Assembly (NCBI GenBank): GCA_903932385.1
Contig: CAIZGA010000060.1
Location: 1-13,241, forward strand
DNA from: an uncultured Acidobacteriota bacterium
GTDB lineage: Bacteria > Acidobacteriota > Terriglobia > Terriglobales > Acidobacteriaceae
Direction of reading: 5' to 3'
Length of the DNA: 13,241 nt
The notes beneath the pieces were generated by a model, which was given only the letters and a program-made list of their open reading frames with translations, did not search any database and was not told the origin of the DNA. The position numbers and the translations under genes were made by a program. How positions within the stretch are numbered: position 1 is the stretch's first letter; every line of letters starts with the position of its first letter. Positions 1-7,767 of the stretch are shown piece after piece.

Positions 1-175
1 CTCTCCGTCTAGGCTGTTCCGCTGGCAGTTTCGCCTTTATGTCCACACTTCTCCACCTCCATCCTCCCTCGTCCTGTATGCCGGGTAGGAAGCCTATCCC
101 GATCCTGCTCTCCACGCCATCCACTGTTATCCGGCAATAAGGCAGGACGAATCTACTCGTCTCTGAAGCGGCGAA
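1..175. other. Unidentified sequence replacing the 3' part of the ROK gene
   Basis: The ROK reading frame stays open here, but its translation (VLPYCRITVDGVESRIGIGF and onward, rich in Arg and Trp) has no ROK features, and the other two minus frames hit stops. On the plus strand a frame is open from base 3 to a TAA at 138-140, but its product is not recognisable. An imperfect inverted repeat lies at about 82-100 (GGGTAGG, then CCTATCCC). This could be the end of an insertion element, a rearrangement junction or an assembly join. No terminal repeat or transposase can be shown within the window, so the origin is left open. Confidence 0.4.
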
Positions 176-1048
176 CTCGTGGGGCATCGCAGCCAAACCG
201 GCCTTTGGCGCAATCTCATGGTAGTAACGCAGGCCAGCGCGGTTCGATGCAGTCGTCTCCCAGCAGCCACAATTTCCGCAGCCACAAAGAGGCCCGCTCG
301 GTTCAATCTGCACATGGCCAAACTCTCCCGCCATGCCGCTTTCACCACGCAGTAATTTGCCGTTGGCGATGATGCCGGTTCCGAGACCTTCATCCACATG
401 CACAGCGACCAGATCGTGCATGCCGTCGCTCTCGCCGAACCAAACTTCAGAAAGCGCGCAGGCGTTGGCTACGTTATCAATCTCCACGCGCAACCCGGTG
501 GCTTTTTCCACTTCGGCCTTGATGTCGGCAATCGGCGCACGCAGATTCGGCGCAAACACCAAGCGCTCCTGGTCCAGATCAGCGCGACCGGGCAGCGTAA
601 TTCCTACGCCGTCAAACGATCGGTCCTTGTTGGCGTTCATCATGCTGCGAACACCATTCACCATCGCCTTCACAGCGGAGTTCACATTGCTTGGCGGCGG
701 TATCAAACTTTGCGCAACAATTTCTCCGCCTAACGATGCCACCGCCACAGTGGTCTGCGAAGGATGCACGTCGAGGGCGATAACAGCGCGTTGTGAATTC
801 AGTTGCAGAAAGGTAGGGCGGCGACCGCGCGGAAGTTTTCCGGTGGTTCCCTCAAGCACCCAGCGACCGGCAATCAACTCCTCCACAATCAGCGATACCG
901 TACTGCGCTGCAGGCCAGAGATGCGTGCGAGGTCGGCACGTGAAATCGGCTGACGCGTACGGATCAAATTGAAAATCAAATTTCGATTGATCTGCCGCGG
1001 CGTGTGGTTGGAGGCGATGTCCCGTCGTGTGTAGGTGAAGTGTTTCAC
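1..1048 (-). CDS. ROK-family transcriptional regulator, partial and probably disrupted at its C-terminus
   Basis: Sugar-responsive DNA-binding regulator of the ROK (NagC/Mlc/XylR) family. The frame is open to the window edge. Residues about 15-65 form a winged-helix DNA-binding domain (TPRQINRNLIFNLIR, then PISRADLARISGLQRSTVS). The sugar-binding ROK domain begins near residue 88 (ALDVHP) and carries the zinc/signature motif at residues 244-264 (GH..., CGCGNCGCWE). The position that holds the catalytic Asp in ROK kinases appears to be Val193 (DNVANA), so kinase activity is unlikely. After about residue 290 (near position 175) the translation no longer resembles ROK proteins, although 80-110 more residues of that domain are expected; neither other minus frame restores it. 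The start chosen is GTG at 1048, giving MKHFTYTRRD; an in-frame ATG at 1066 is the alternative, and neither has a strong ribosome binding site. Family is certain; the intact 3' end is not. Confidence 0.85.
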   Translation of the reverse strand, partial: MKHFTYTRRDIASNHTPRQINRNLIFNLIRTRQPISRADLARISGLQRSTVSLIVEELIAGRWVLEGTTGKLPRGRRPTFLQLNSQRAVIALDVHPSQTTVAVASLGGEIVAQSLIPPPSNVNSAVKAMVNGVRSMMNANKDRSFDGVGITLPGRADLDQERLVFAPNLRAPIADIKAEVEKATGLRVEIDNVANACALSEVWFGESDGMHDLVAVHVDEGLGTGIIANGKLLRGESGMAGEFGHVQIEPSGPLCGCGNCGCWETTASNRAGLRYYHEIAPKAGLAAMPHEFAASETSRFVLPYCRITVDGVESRIGIGFLPGIQDEGGWRWRSVDIKAKLPAEQPRRR

Positions 1049-1061
1049 GCAGCCAGCATAT

Positions 1062-1078
1062 ATCATCCATGCGATGAT
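1062..1078. promoter_or_regulatory. Inverted repeat at the start of the ROK gene, possible auto-operator
   Basis: ATCATC and GATGAT form perfect 6-bp arms around a 5-base spacer. The repeat covers the ATG at 1066 and lies 14 bases before the GTG at 1048. ROK regulators often bind inverted repeats close to their own promoter, so autoregulation is possible, and if true it would favour the GTG start. The repeat is short and may be chance. Confidence 0.3.
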
Positions 1079-1139
1079 TTACCTTTCGCATGAGCTTTGG
1101 AGCATTGGGATTGATTTGAGGTCTTGCCGAAGAAAATTA

Positions 1140-1214
<75 letters not shown>

Positions 1215-1264
1215 ACATGATTGGCACAAACGCTCACCGGGAATGACACAGGAGCGCCTCATCT

Positions 1265-1293
1265 TTTATAACAAATCGCTGCGGCTGGGTCAA
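1265..1293 (-). promoter_or_regulatory. Sigma70-type promoter for tRNA-Asn
   Basis: On the minus strand TTGACC (1293-1288) and TATAAA (1270-1265) are separated by exactly 17 bases, a near-consensus housekeeping promoter. Expected transcription starts near 1258, leaving a leader of about 44 bases before the mature tRNA 5' end at 1214. It lies in the 131-base gap between the CAP gene stop and the tRNA, where no other gene is seen. Confidence 0.75.
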
Positions 1294-1345
1294 AAGGCCA
1301 AAGCTTCACTAACAGCAGCCAAACTGTCGGCGGCGCATCCGCGAA

Positions 1346-2272
1346 TCAATTCTGTTGCTGCGGCGGAAGGTCGGCGACCTTTGGCTGCGGGCGCTGCGTG
1401 GCCGACGGTTGATTCAACGCGTTTGGGGTCTCCTCAATCACCTGCGGAACTTCCTGCGGCGGCCGCATGAACAGCATCACCACCAGGCTATAGGCGGTGA
1501 AACCTGCGGTGTCTTTTGCCTTGCAGGCGCCCACCCACGCTGTAGTGTATTTGCCGGTGGCCAGTTGGCGATTCAACTCCCCGGGAACTGTATTCAAATC
1601 GCCGCTAATCCAGCGCATGGTGAAGTTGGGTTTGGTGGGGCCGGCCCAGCCGGTGTCGAGGTCGCAGGTGCGTCGTGCCGCATCCGTTGCCTGAGTTGTG
1701 TCATACACCACCAACCCAGTGTCACGAAGCATCTGCGCAATTCGTTGTTCCTGCTGCTGAAAACTGAGTGTCGTCACAGCGCGGGAAAAATCCTGCACGA
1801 CGTAGAATCGGCCGTTGCGAATCTCGAAAGCGATGCCGACAGAATCCAGTCGCGGGTCCAAAAGATTTTCGCGATGGCCGGGTGACTTCATCCACTCATC
1901 ATGCGCGGAGTGGATTTCATTCACGATTGCTATGTTCTCCGCTACAACGCTGAACTGTGCGCCCAATTTTGAGGCACGCGCAGAGAGGTCCGGCTCGCCG
2001 GGAAACTGGTGTGAGATGTCGGCGCGGCGAGCCATCCAGGTGGCATGGTAGTGGGCGCTGGAGTAGAGCGCATCATCCCAGCGCAAGGCATTCAGACCAC
2101 GCTGTAGACGCTCCTGATTGGCCAGAATAAACAGCAGCCGCTCACCTACTTTGACGTTGGCCGGCACGCTGAGCTGCGCAGAAGCAGTGGGCGCTGCGGC
2201 GAAAAGTGCGAGCAGGCATAGCGTCGCGATTTGAAAACTTCGCAAGCTTGAACATCGTGTTACTGAGAACAT
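1346..2272 (-). CDS. Secreted CAP-domain (SCP/PR-1) protein with an unassigned C-terminal domain
   Basis: Exported protein of 308 residues. Residues 1-33 form a signal peptide with probable cleavage after ASA. Residues about 44-165 are a CAP domain of the bacterial YkwD type: NQERLQRGL at 52-60, SSAHYHATWMA at 71-81, AENI at 111-114, and the conserved HDEWMKSPGHRENLLDP at 124-140, with His133 and Glu112 as cavity residues. Residues about 171-270 form a second region I cannot assign. It holds Cys203 and Cys250, the only cysteines of the mature protein, which could form a disulfide. The tail after 270 is rich in Pro and Gln and probably disordered. The biochemical role of bacterial CAP proteins is mostly unknown. 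The ATG has a strong ribosome binding site (GGGGGAG, 5 bases before). It lies 93 bases after fcl in the same direction and may share its transcript. Confidence 0.9.
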   Translation of the reverse strand: MFSVTRCSSLRSFQIATLCLLALFAAAPTASAQLSVPANVKVGERLLFILANQERLQRGLNALRWDDALYSSAHYHATWMARRADISHQFPGEPDLSARASKLGAQFSVVAENIAIVNEIHSAHDEWMKSPGHRENLLDPRLDSVGIAFEIRNGRFYVVQDFSRAVTTLSFQQQEQRIAQMLRDTGLVVYDTTQATDAARRTCDLDTGWAGPTKPNFTMRWISGDLNTVPGELNRQLATGKYTTAWVGACKAKDTAGFTAYSLVVMLFMRPPQEVPQVIEETPNALNQPSATQRPQPKVADLPPQQQN

Positions 2273-2365
2273 GGCATCTCCCCCGGTCGCAATGCCGCGG
2301 TGCTGCTAGTTGGAACACAGACGCCAGGGAAAAGATGCGAAGAAAAACAGTGATTTCTGCAGGAG

Positions 2366-3331
2366 CTACTGCGGCTCCCACTGGCCACGCGATGCCAGAT
2401 AGGTTTGGCGGATGCCATCTTCCAGCACCGTTCGCGGCTGCCAGCCCAAGGAACGAATTCTGCTAATATCCAGCAGCTTTTGCGGAGTTCCATCAGGCCG
2501 CATTGTGTCGAAAACTAATTTACCGGTGAAGCCAACAACGCTGCAAACCAACTCTGCCAGTTCGCGGATGGAGTGATCCACTCCGGTGCCGATGTTAATC
2601 AACGGCGGCGCGTTCCCATCCAACAATTTCGAATAGTGCTCGTCATCCATCTGCAGCAGGTAGAGGCAGGCCTCAGCCAGGTCATCGCTGTAGAGCAGTT
2701 CGCGGCGCGGTGTGCCTGTGCCCCAAACAACCAGTTCACTGCGGCCGGAAATTTTTGCTTCGGAAGCTTTGCGAATTAGCGCGGGCAGAACGTGTGATTT
2801 TTCCAGATCGAAATTATCGCCTGGACCATACAAATTGGTCGGCATGGCGGCGAGGTAACGAGTGCCGTGTTGGCGGTTATAGCTCCAGCACATTTCTATG
2901 CCGGCAATTTTCGCGAGTGCATAAGCGCGATTGGTCGGCTCCAGCGGCCCGGTCAGGAGATACTCCTCCTTGATCGGCTGCGGACATAGCTTGGGATAAA
3001 TACAACTCGAACCAAGAAACAGTAGCCGTTGAACGCCCGCCTGCAGACTCGCATCAATCACGCTGGTCTGAATGAGCAGGTTCTCGCGAATAAAGTCTGC
3101 GGGATATTTGTCATTGGCAAGTATGCCGCCGACCTTTGCCGCCGCCAGAATGACAAACTCCGGCTTGTGTATGGAGAAGAATTCATACACCGCGTTGCGG
3201 TCGGTCAAATCGAGTTCCGCATGAGTGCGCACAAGCAGATTGGTGTAACCCTGTTGCTGCAACGCGCGATGAATGGCCGACCCAACCAGCCCGCGATGCC
3301 CCGCAATATAAATTCTGCTGGATTTTTGCAT
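2366..3331 (-). CDS. fcl: GDP-L-fucose synthase (GDP-4-keto-6-deoxymannose 3,5-epimerase/4-reductase)
   Basis: Cytoplasmic short-chain dehydrogenase of 321 residues, the usual length. It epimerises C3 and C5 of GDP-4-keto-6-deoxy-D-mannose and reduces C4 with NADPH to make GDP-L-fucose. The Rossmann motif is GHRGLVGSAI at 11-20. The catalytic Ser108 (LGSSCIYP), Tyr137 and Lys141 (YALAK) and the epimerisation acid/base pair Cys110 and His180 (KSHVLPALIRK) are all present and match the E. coli enzyme within one residue. It follows gmd by only 12 bases and has a weak ribosome binding site, which points to translational coupling. The partner gmd immediately before it supplies its substrate. No residue is missing, so it should be active. 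Confidence 0.96.
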   Translation of the reverse strand: MQKSSRIYIAGHRGLVGSAIHRALQQQGYTNLLVRTHAELDLTDRNAVYEFFSIHKPEFVILAAAKVGGILANDKYPADFIRENLLIQTSVIDASLQAGVQRLLFLGSSCIYPKLCPQPIKEEYLLTGPLEPTNRAYALAKIAGIEMCWSYNRQHGTRYLAAMPTNLYGPGDNFDLEKSHVLPALIRKASEAKISGRSELVVWGTGTPRRELLYSDDLAEACLYLLQMDDEHYSKLLDGNAPPLINIGTGVDHSIRELAELVCSVVGFTGKLVFDTMRPDGTPQKLLDISRIRSLGWQPRTVLEDGIRQTYLASRGQWEPQ

Positions 3332-3343
3332 ACGATTGGCCGA

Positions 3344-4429
3344 CTACGTTTCCCGAACGTTATAGCTGGAGTATCCATGCTTGCGGACCAGAGCGTCGCG
3401 TTCCGCGGATTCTAAATCCTTCTCCACCATCTCGCGGACCAGTTCTTTGAATGTGGTCCGTGGCGTCCAGCCTAATTCTTCGCGAGCACGTGTGGCGTCA
3501 CCCAGCAGCGTTTCCACTTCAGCCGGGCGGAAATACGTCGGATCCACAGCAACGATGACATTGCCGTTTTCATCCAGCGCTTTTTCCTCCACACCACTGC
3601 CCTGCCAACGCAGTTTCATGCCGAGCATCTCTGCAGCGAGGGAAACAAAATCACGCACGCTGTGCTGTTCACCGGTGGCGATGACATAATCCTTTGGCGT
3701 CTCCTGCTGCAACATCAGCCACTGCATTTCTATGTAGTCGCGTGCATGGCCCCAATCGCGCATCGCATTCAGGTTGCCGAGATAGATGTCTTTTTGCAGA
3801 CCGGCTTTGATGCGTGTGAGACCGCGAGTGATTTTTCGGGTAACAAAAGTCTCGCCGCGCATGGGCGATTCATGATTGAAAAGAATTCCATTGCAGGCGT
3901 AGATGCCGTAGGACTCGCGATAATTGATCGTAATCCAGTGCGCATAGAGCTTGGCCACACCATAGGGAGAACGCGGATAAAACGGTGTTGTCTCGCGCTG
4001 CGGCACCTGTTGCACCAAACCGAACATCTCTGAAGTCGACGCCTGATAGAACCGCGTCTTAGACTCCAGACCAAGAATCCGAATCGCTTCCAGCAAACGT
4101 AGCGGCCCCAGTGCATCAGAGTTTGCCGTATACTCCGGTTCCTCAAACGAAACTTTTACATGGCTTTGTGCGGCAAGGTTGTAAATCTCATCCGGCTGCA
4201 CTTTCTGCACAATATGAATCAGGCTGGTGGCGTCAGTCATGTCCCCGTAATGCAGAAACAAGTGACGACCCTGCTGGTGCGGGTCTTCATAGAGATGATC
4301 AATACGCGCCGTGTTGAAGAGCGACGACCGCCGCTTGATGCCATGCACCTCGTATCCTTTGGCCAGCAGAAACTCTGCCAGATACGCGCCGTCCTGGCCG
4401 GTGATGCCTGTAATCAATGCTTTCTTCAA
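3344..4429 (-). CDS. gmd: GDP-mannose 4,6-dehydratase
   Basis: First enzyme of GDP-L-fucose synthesis: it oxidises C4 of GDP-D-mannose and removes water across C5-C6, with bound NADP. Length is 361 residues. The nucleotide-binding motif is [15 protein letters not shown] at 7-21, followed by IKRRSS at 31-36. Catalytic residues Thr132 and Glu134 (STSEMFG) and Tyr156 and Lys160 (SPYGVAK) sit at the same numbers as in the E. coli enzyme. [17 protein letters not shown] at 184-200 is the usual substrate region. The start is a TTG, supported by AGGAG 8 bases upstream and by the N-terminus [17 protein letters not shown], which matches the family start. It is followed by fcl after 12 bases and preceded by a WcaI-like glycosyltransferase, as in colanic-acid-type clusters. 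Confidence 0.97.
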   Translation of the reverse strand: MKKALITGITGQDGAYLAEFLLAKGYEVHGIKRRSSLFNTARIDHLYEDPHQQGRHLFLHYGDMTDATSLIHIVQKVQPDEIYNLAAQSHVKVSFEEPEYTANSDALGPLRLLEAIRILGLESKTRFYQASTSEMFGLVQQVPQRETTPFYPRSPYGVAKLYAHWITINYRESYGIYACNGILFNHESPMRGETFVTRKITRGLTRIKAGLQKDIYLGNLNAMRDWGHARDYIEMQWLMLQQETPKDYVIATGEQHSVRDFVSLAAEMLGMKLRWQGSGVEEKALDENGNVIVAVDPTYFRPAEVETLLGDATRAREELGWTPRTTFKELVREMVEKDLESAERDALVRKHGYSSYNVRET

Positions 4430-4496
4430 GCGTTTGGCTCCTGCAATAAGGTGCGCAACAGTGTCATTCTACGACAGCGACGGAAGCGATGGATGC

Positions 4497-5741
4497 TTAC
4501 GCCCGGCGCTGCGTCTTGATTTCAATCTCTAGAGCGAAGTTGCCGAGTACATTGTCGCGCCCCATATTCTGCTCGGCATATTCGCGGGCGGCGATGCCCA
4601 GCGTGCGGCGAAGATTGGAATCAGCAATCAGTTTGCGCACGGCCGCATACAACCCATCCAACTCATCGGTCGGTTCGGCTGCCGGGACAACGATGCCGCA
4701 CTGCTCGACAACATTCGCCAACTGCGTACCTTTCGATGCGGTGGCAATCACCGGGCGCCCGCTGGCCAGCATACCGGTCAGTTTCGATGGCATTACTAGA
4801 TCCGCTGCGCCGGCGCGTTGCGGTAGCAGATGTATGTCTGCCGCATTCAATAAATCATTCAGCTTATCTAAAGGCTGCAGCGGCAGCAGCGTTACATTGC
4901 GCAACCCACTAACCAGTTGCTCCAACTGCGGACGAAAAGCTCCGTCTCCGCAAAAGAGGAATTTCACGTGCGTGTCGTTGTCAAAATGGCGCGCCAGATA
5001 CGGCAGCACTTCCAGCCCCTGCTTCATGCCCATGTTGCCGGAATACAGCAACACGATATCGTCGCTCTGCAAACCAAGCTCGCGGCGAAAACTATTCTCT
5101 CCGCGCTGTGGAGTAATGGCATCAATATCCACCCAATTGGGAAAGAGCTTCGCCTGCTGCTCGGTGACGCCTTTGGCGCGAGCGCGCGCCATCATGTTTG
5201 GAGAAATAGTAGAGACGCGGTCGAAGCGGCGAAGGAAGAAACGCTCAAAGTTCACGGCGAACCACTGCACAAATCCGCCGGAAGGCAGGATGCCAAGATC
5301 AAACGCTGCATCCACTTCAAAGTCCTGCACGTGCAGCCAGGTAGTGGCGCCAGTGGCAGCGGCAACCAGCATAGTGGCCGGCGCACACAACACTGTTGGC
5401 TTGACCATGAAAATAATCTGTGGCCGCCAGAAAATCTGCGCCAGCATCACCGGCAGACTGGTGAACATGAATGATGCAAGATGCAACACGCGATTGAGTC
5501 CGCTGCTTTTTTCCGGGACCCACAGCGGGCAGCGATAGACGCGTGCGCCACCCATCTGCTGCACCTGATAGTGACTGGCAGAATAGCCCTCTTGAACTTT
5601 CCATGCGGGGTAATACGGCGGCGCAGCAACAACACGAACTTCATGCCCGCGCGCGGCCAGCCACTGGACCATTTCGCCAGTGTATTTTCCGATGCCGGTC
5701 AATTCCGGCGCGTGGTTGATGCCATATACCAGAATCCGCAA
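4497..5741 (-). CDS. wcaI: WcaI-like group 4 glycosyltransferase, exopolysaccharide synthesis
   Basis: Glycosyltransferase of 414 residues, GT-B fold, closest in style to E. coli WcaI (colanic acid). It probably adds a sugar to a lipid-linked repeat unit at the inner membrane face; the donor sugar is not known. The N-terminal domain opens with LRILVYGINHAPELTGIGKYTGEM, then APPYYPAWKVQ and LHVQDFEVDA (136-145). The C-terminal donor domain has LLYSGNMG near 231-238 and MPSKLTGMLASGRPVIATA at 317-335. The start chosen is TTG at 5741, because it matches the family N-terminus and has GGAG 10 bases upstream. The same frame extends to a TTG at 5816, but those 25 extra residues are not WcaI-like. 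gmd begins 67 bases downstream, suggesting a fucose-containing polymer. Confidence 0.88.
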   Translation of the reverse strand: MRILVYGINHAPELTGIGKYTGEMVQWLAARGHEVRVVAAPPYYPAWKVQEGYSASHYQVQQMGGARVYRCPLWVPEKSSGLNRVLHLASFMFTSLPVMLAQIFWRPQIIFMVKPTVLCAPATMLVAAATGATTWLHVQDFEVDAAFDLGILPSGGFVQWFAVNFERFFLRRFDRVSTISPNMMARARAKGVTEQQAKLFPNWVDIDAITPQRGENSFRRELGLQSDDIVLLYSGNMGMKQGLEVLPYLARHFDNDTHVKFLFCGDGAFRPQLEQLVSGLRNVTLLPLQPLDKLNDLLNAADIHLLPQRAGAADLVMPSKLTGMLASGRPVIATASKGTQLANVVEQCGIVVPAAEPTDELDGLYAAVRKLIADSNLRRTLGIAAREYAEQNMGRDNVLGNFALEIEIKTQRRA

Positions 5742-5819
5742 GTCAGCCGCACTCCATCTCACCCGCAGTGCAGGTGAAGAGCCTACAAGACCATCATAGC
5801 GGAGCAGCTTCCACAAACT

Positions 5820-7706
5820 TTACTTCAATGGAATCTCTACAACTTCAATCGTGTTACCCGGCACATCGTGTTTCCACGACTTTGCGGTAACAGGAACCGT
5901 GCTTGTGACTGGATGGATGGCATCAGGCCTAGTGATGGAATTGGTGGCCCATCGCGTGGCAGCATGTAGGGTGTATACCTTTGCTGCGTCGCCGGAAATT
6001 CCGGTCAGACTCAACGTCAGCGACTGCGACTGGTCCGAGGCATTCACCAGTTTCAGATGCAGAATTTTTTGCGAAGTGGAAACCGTCGCCGAATAAAAGA
6101 ATCTCGGGTTCACATCCTGCGCCGTTGCCTGCACCGTGTGGTCGCCAATGTGAGCGGCAAACAAGGCCTGTGCATAGTAGCTGGGTGAACCATACGAATG
6201 CAGCGCATCATAGCCAATCAAATCGGTGGACCATTGCATGCCGCCGGTATTCACGTTGGTGAAGAGCGGCGCATAGCTGGCCATCACAATCAGGTCGCTG
6301 TTGCGTTCTATGCCGGTCATCCATGCAGCATCGCCCAGCGCGGCACCAAAGTCCGGTGTTGGTGTGCCGGTGCGCGTGGCCCACTCGCCGACAAAAATCT
6401 TCGGCCCGTTGCGATCTGCCGAATCGTATTTGTGAACGATGGCGTAGAACTGCTCCGGCGTCATGTAGTAGTGGTCATCCACCACATCAGGAACCGTAGA
6501 CTTGACCGGAGTAGTTGCAATTAATTTGTACTGCGGGTACTTTGCGCGTATCGCTGCGGCCATCTGCGCGAAGCGGCTGTCGTAGCTGCCGGAGCGATCG
6601 GCATTGTCTTCATTGCCAATCTCAATGTAGTGCAGTGGGAACGGCGCGGGATGCCCATCCTTCACACGCTCGGCGCCCCACTTCGTATCCGGCCCGCCGG
6701 TGACAAATTCGATTTCATCCAGTGCGTCTTGCACAAACGGTTCGAGATCTTTTCCGGTCACATGTTCGCCACGCAGCGAGTAGCCGGCGTATACCGCCAG
6801 GACCGGTTCAATCTTCAGATCTTCGCACCACTCCAGATACTCGAGCAGTCCCAGTCCATCGGTAGAGATGTAATTCCATGGGCTGCGATGTGTTGGGCGA
6901 TCCACCAGCGGACCGATGGTGTCTTTCCACTCAAAGCGTTCTTTGATGGTGTCGCCTTCCAGATAATTTCCGCCGGGCAGCCGCAGGAAATGCGGATGCA
7001 TACCCGCCAGCAACTCCATAATGTCGGCACGATTGCCGTTGGCTCTGTTCTTGTAGGTCGGCTGCATCAGCGAAACCAGTTGCAGGTTCACAACGCCGTC
7101 ATGCGCGAAGGTCAATTCCAAATGGTTTGCAGAACTGGTACGAACATCGCCGGTCTTCAATATGAAACTATAGCGCTGCCAAATTCCATCGGTTACCGGC
7201 ACGGTTGCTTCGGCCAACGTTGCGTTGCTGTCATCCGCCACAAGGCGAAGATGGGCCGCGCCGACTCCCTGCGGCCTGGCATAGAACGAACCTGTGTAGA
7301 TTGTGTTGGCGCGAACCGCCATGCCCCAGTAACCGTCATTCGCAATGCCGGCCTCTGCAGTCGGCGATGCTGATGTAATCGTCAGTTGAATGCTGTGGTT
7401 GAGCGCGGCACTGGGCCCGGAAGTATCGCCCGATGTAGTGGCTTGCGAACTGCCGTGCGTCAACAGCAGCCAATGTTCAAATCGCGGTCCGCGACCGGTA
7501 AAGGTGCGGTTCCGCACCATCTCCGCATAGAGCCCGCCATCGTAGGAATAATTAATCTCTTCGGTCATCAGACCATATAAGGTCGGGCTGACCTCATGCA
7601 CGGCTGCGGTTGCATCTACGGTGAGATGGCCGGTGTTTTGTGCCGATGCGGTTGTGAGGAGTGAAATCAGAATGGCGAAGGCTGCGAGGCTTGCTTTGAC
7701 GTTCAT
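5820..7706 (-). CDS. Secreted GH51 alpha-L-arabinofuranosidase with inserted carbohydrate-binding-like domain
   Basis: Retaining glycosidase that removes terminal alpha-L-arabinofuranose from arabinan or arabinoxylan; 628 residues. The N-terminus is a signal peptide ending near ASAQ (about residue 23), so it acts outside the cytoplasm. A short part of the beta domain (SPTLYGLMTEEINYSYDGGLY) comes first. Residues about 70-215 are a beta-rich segment like CBM4/9-type modules. The catalytic TIM barrel follows from LRLPGGNYLEG, with acid/base Glu366 in YIEIGNEDN and nucleophile Glu441 in KIFVGEWATR. A beta domain closes the protein. The ATG at 7706 is preferred over the in-frame GTG at 7721, as it has GGAG 8 bases before it. 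It is 61 bases after the SMP-30 gene and probably in one operon with it. The exact substrate is unproven. Confidence 0.93.
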   Translation of the reverse strand: MNVKASLAAFAILISLLTTASAQNTGHLTVDATAAVHEVSPTLYGLMTEEINYSYDGGLYAEMVRNRTFTGRGPRFEHWLLLTHGSSQATTSGDTSGPSAALNHSIQLTITSASPTAEAGIANDGYWGMAVRANTIYTGSFYARPQGVGAAHLRLVADDSNATLAEATVPVTDGIWQRYSFILKTGDVRTSSANHLELTFAHDGVVNLQLVSLMQPTYKNRANGNRADIMELLAGMHPHFLRLPGGNYLEGDTIKERFEWKDTIGPLVDRPTHRSPWNYISTDGLGLLEYLEWCEDLKIEPVLAVYAGYSLRGEHVTGKDLEPFVQDALDEIEFVTGGPDTKWGAERVKDGHPAPFPLHYIEIGNEDNADRSGSYDSRFAQMAAAIRAKYPQYKLIATTPVKSTVPDVVDDHYYMTPEQFYAIVHKYDSADRNGPKIFVGEWATRTGTPTPDFGAALGDAAWMTGIERNSDLIVMASYAPLFTNVNTGGMQWSTDLIGYDALHSYGSPSYYAQALFAAHIGDHTVQATAQDVNPRFFYSATVSTSQKILHLKLVNASDQSQSLTLSLTGISGDAAKVYTLHAATRWATNSITRPDAIHPVTSTVPVTAKSWKHDVPGNTIEVVEIPLK

Positions 7707-7767
7707 TGGATTCAGCTCCACGTGCTGATGGAAACACTTGTTGTATACGTTTTCTGGTGCATTACCG

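Noticed and set aside
333..953. Plus-strand open frame of about 206 codons opposite the ROK gene
   Set aside because: The opposite strand encodes canonical ROK motifs across the same bases; this product is low-complexity Ser/Arg/Ala sequence.
2340..2390. GGAGC/GCTCC hairpin at the end of fcl as an intrinsic terminator
   Set aside because: The stem is only 5 bp (6 with a wobble pair) and the T-run on the minus strand begins about 15 bases later, too far for a normal terminator.
4489..5538. Long open frame of about 349 codons on the plus strand
   Set aside because: It is exactly antisense to the wcaI-like gene, is very rich in Ser, Arg and Cys, and has no recognisable motif; it is a shadow of codon bias.
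7735..7752. GTATAC core between the SMP-30 and GH51 genes, like a GntR-type operator
   Set aside because: Only the 6-base core is symmetric; the flanking bases do not match the usual half-sites, so chance is the simpler explanation.
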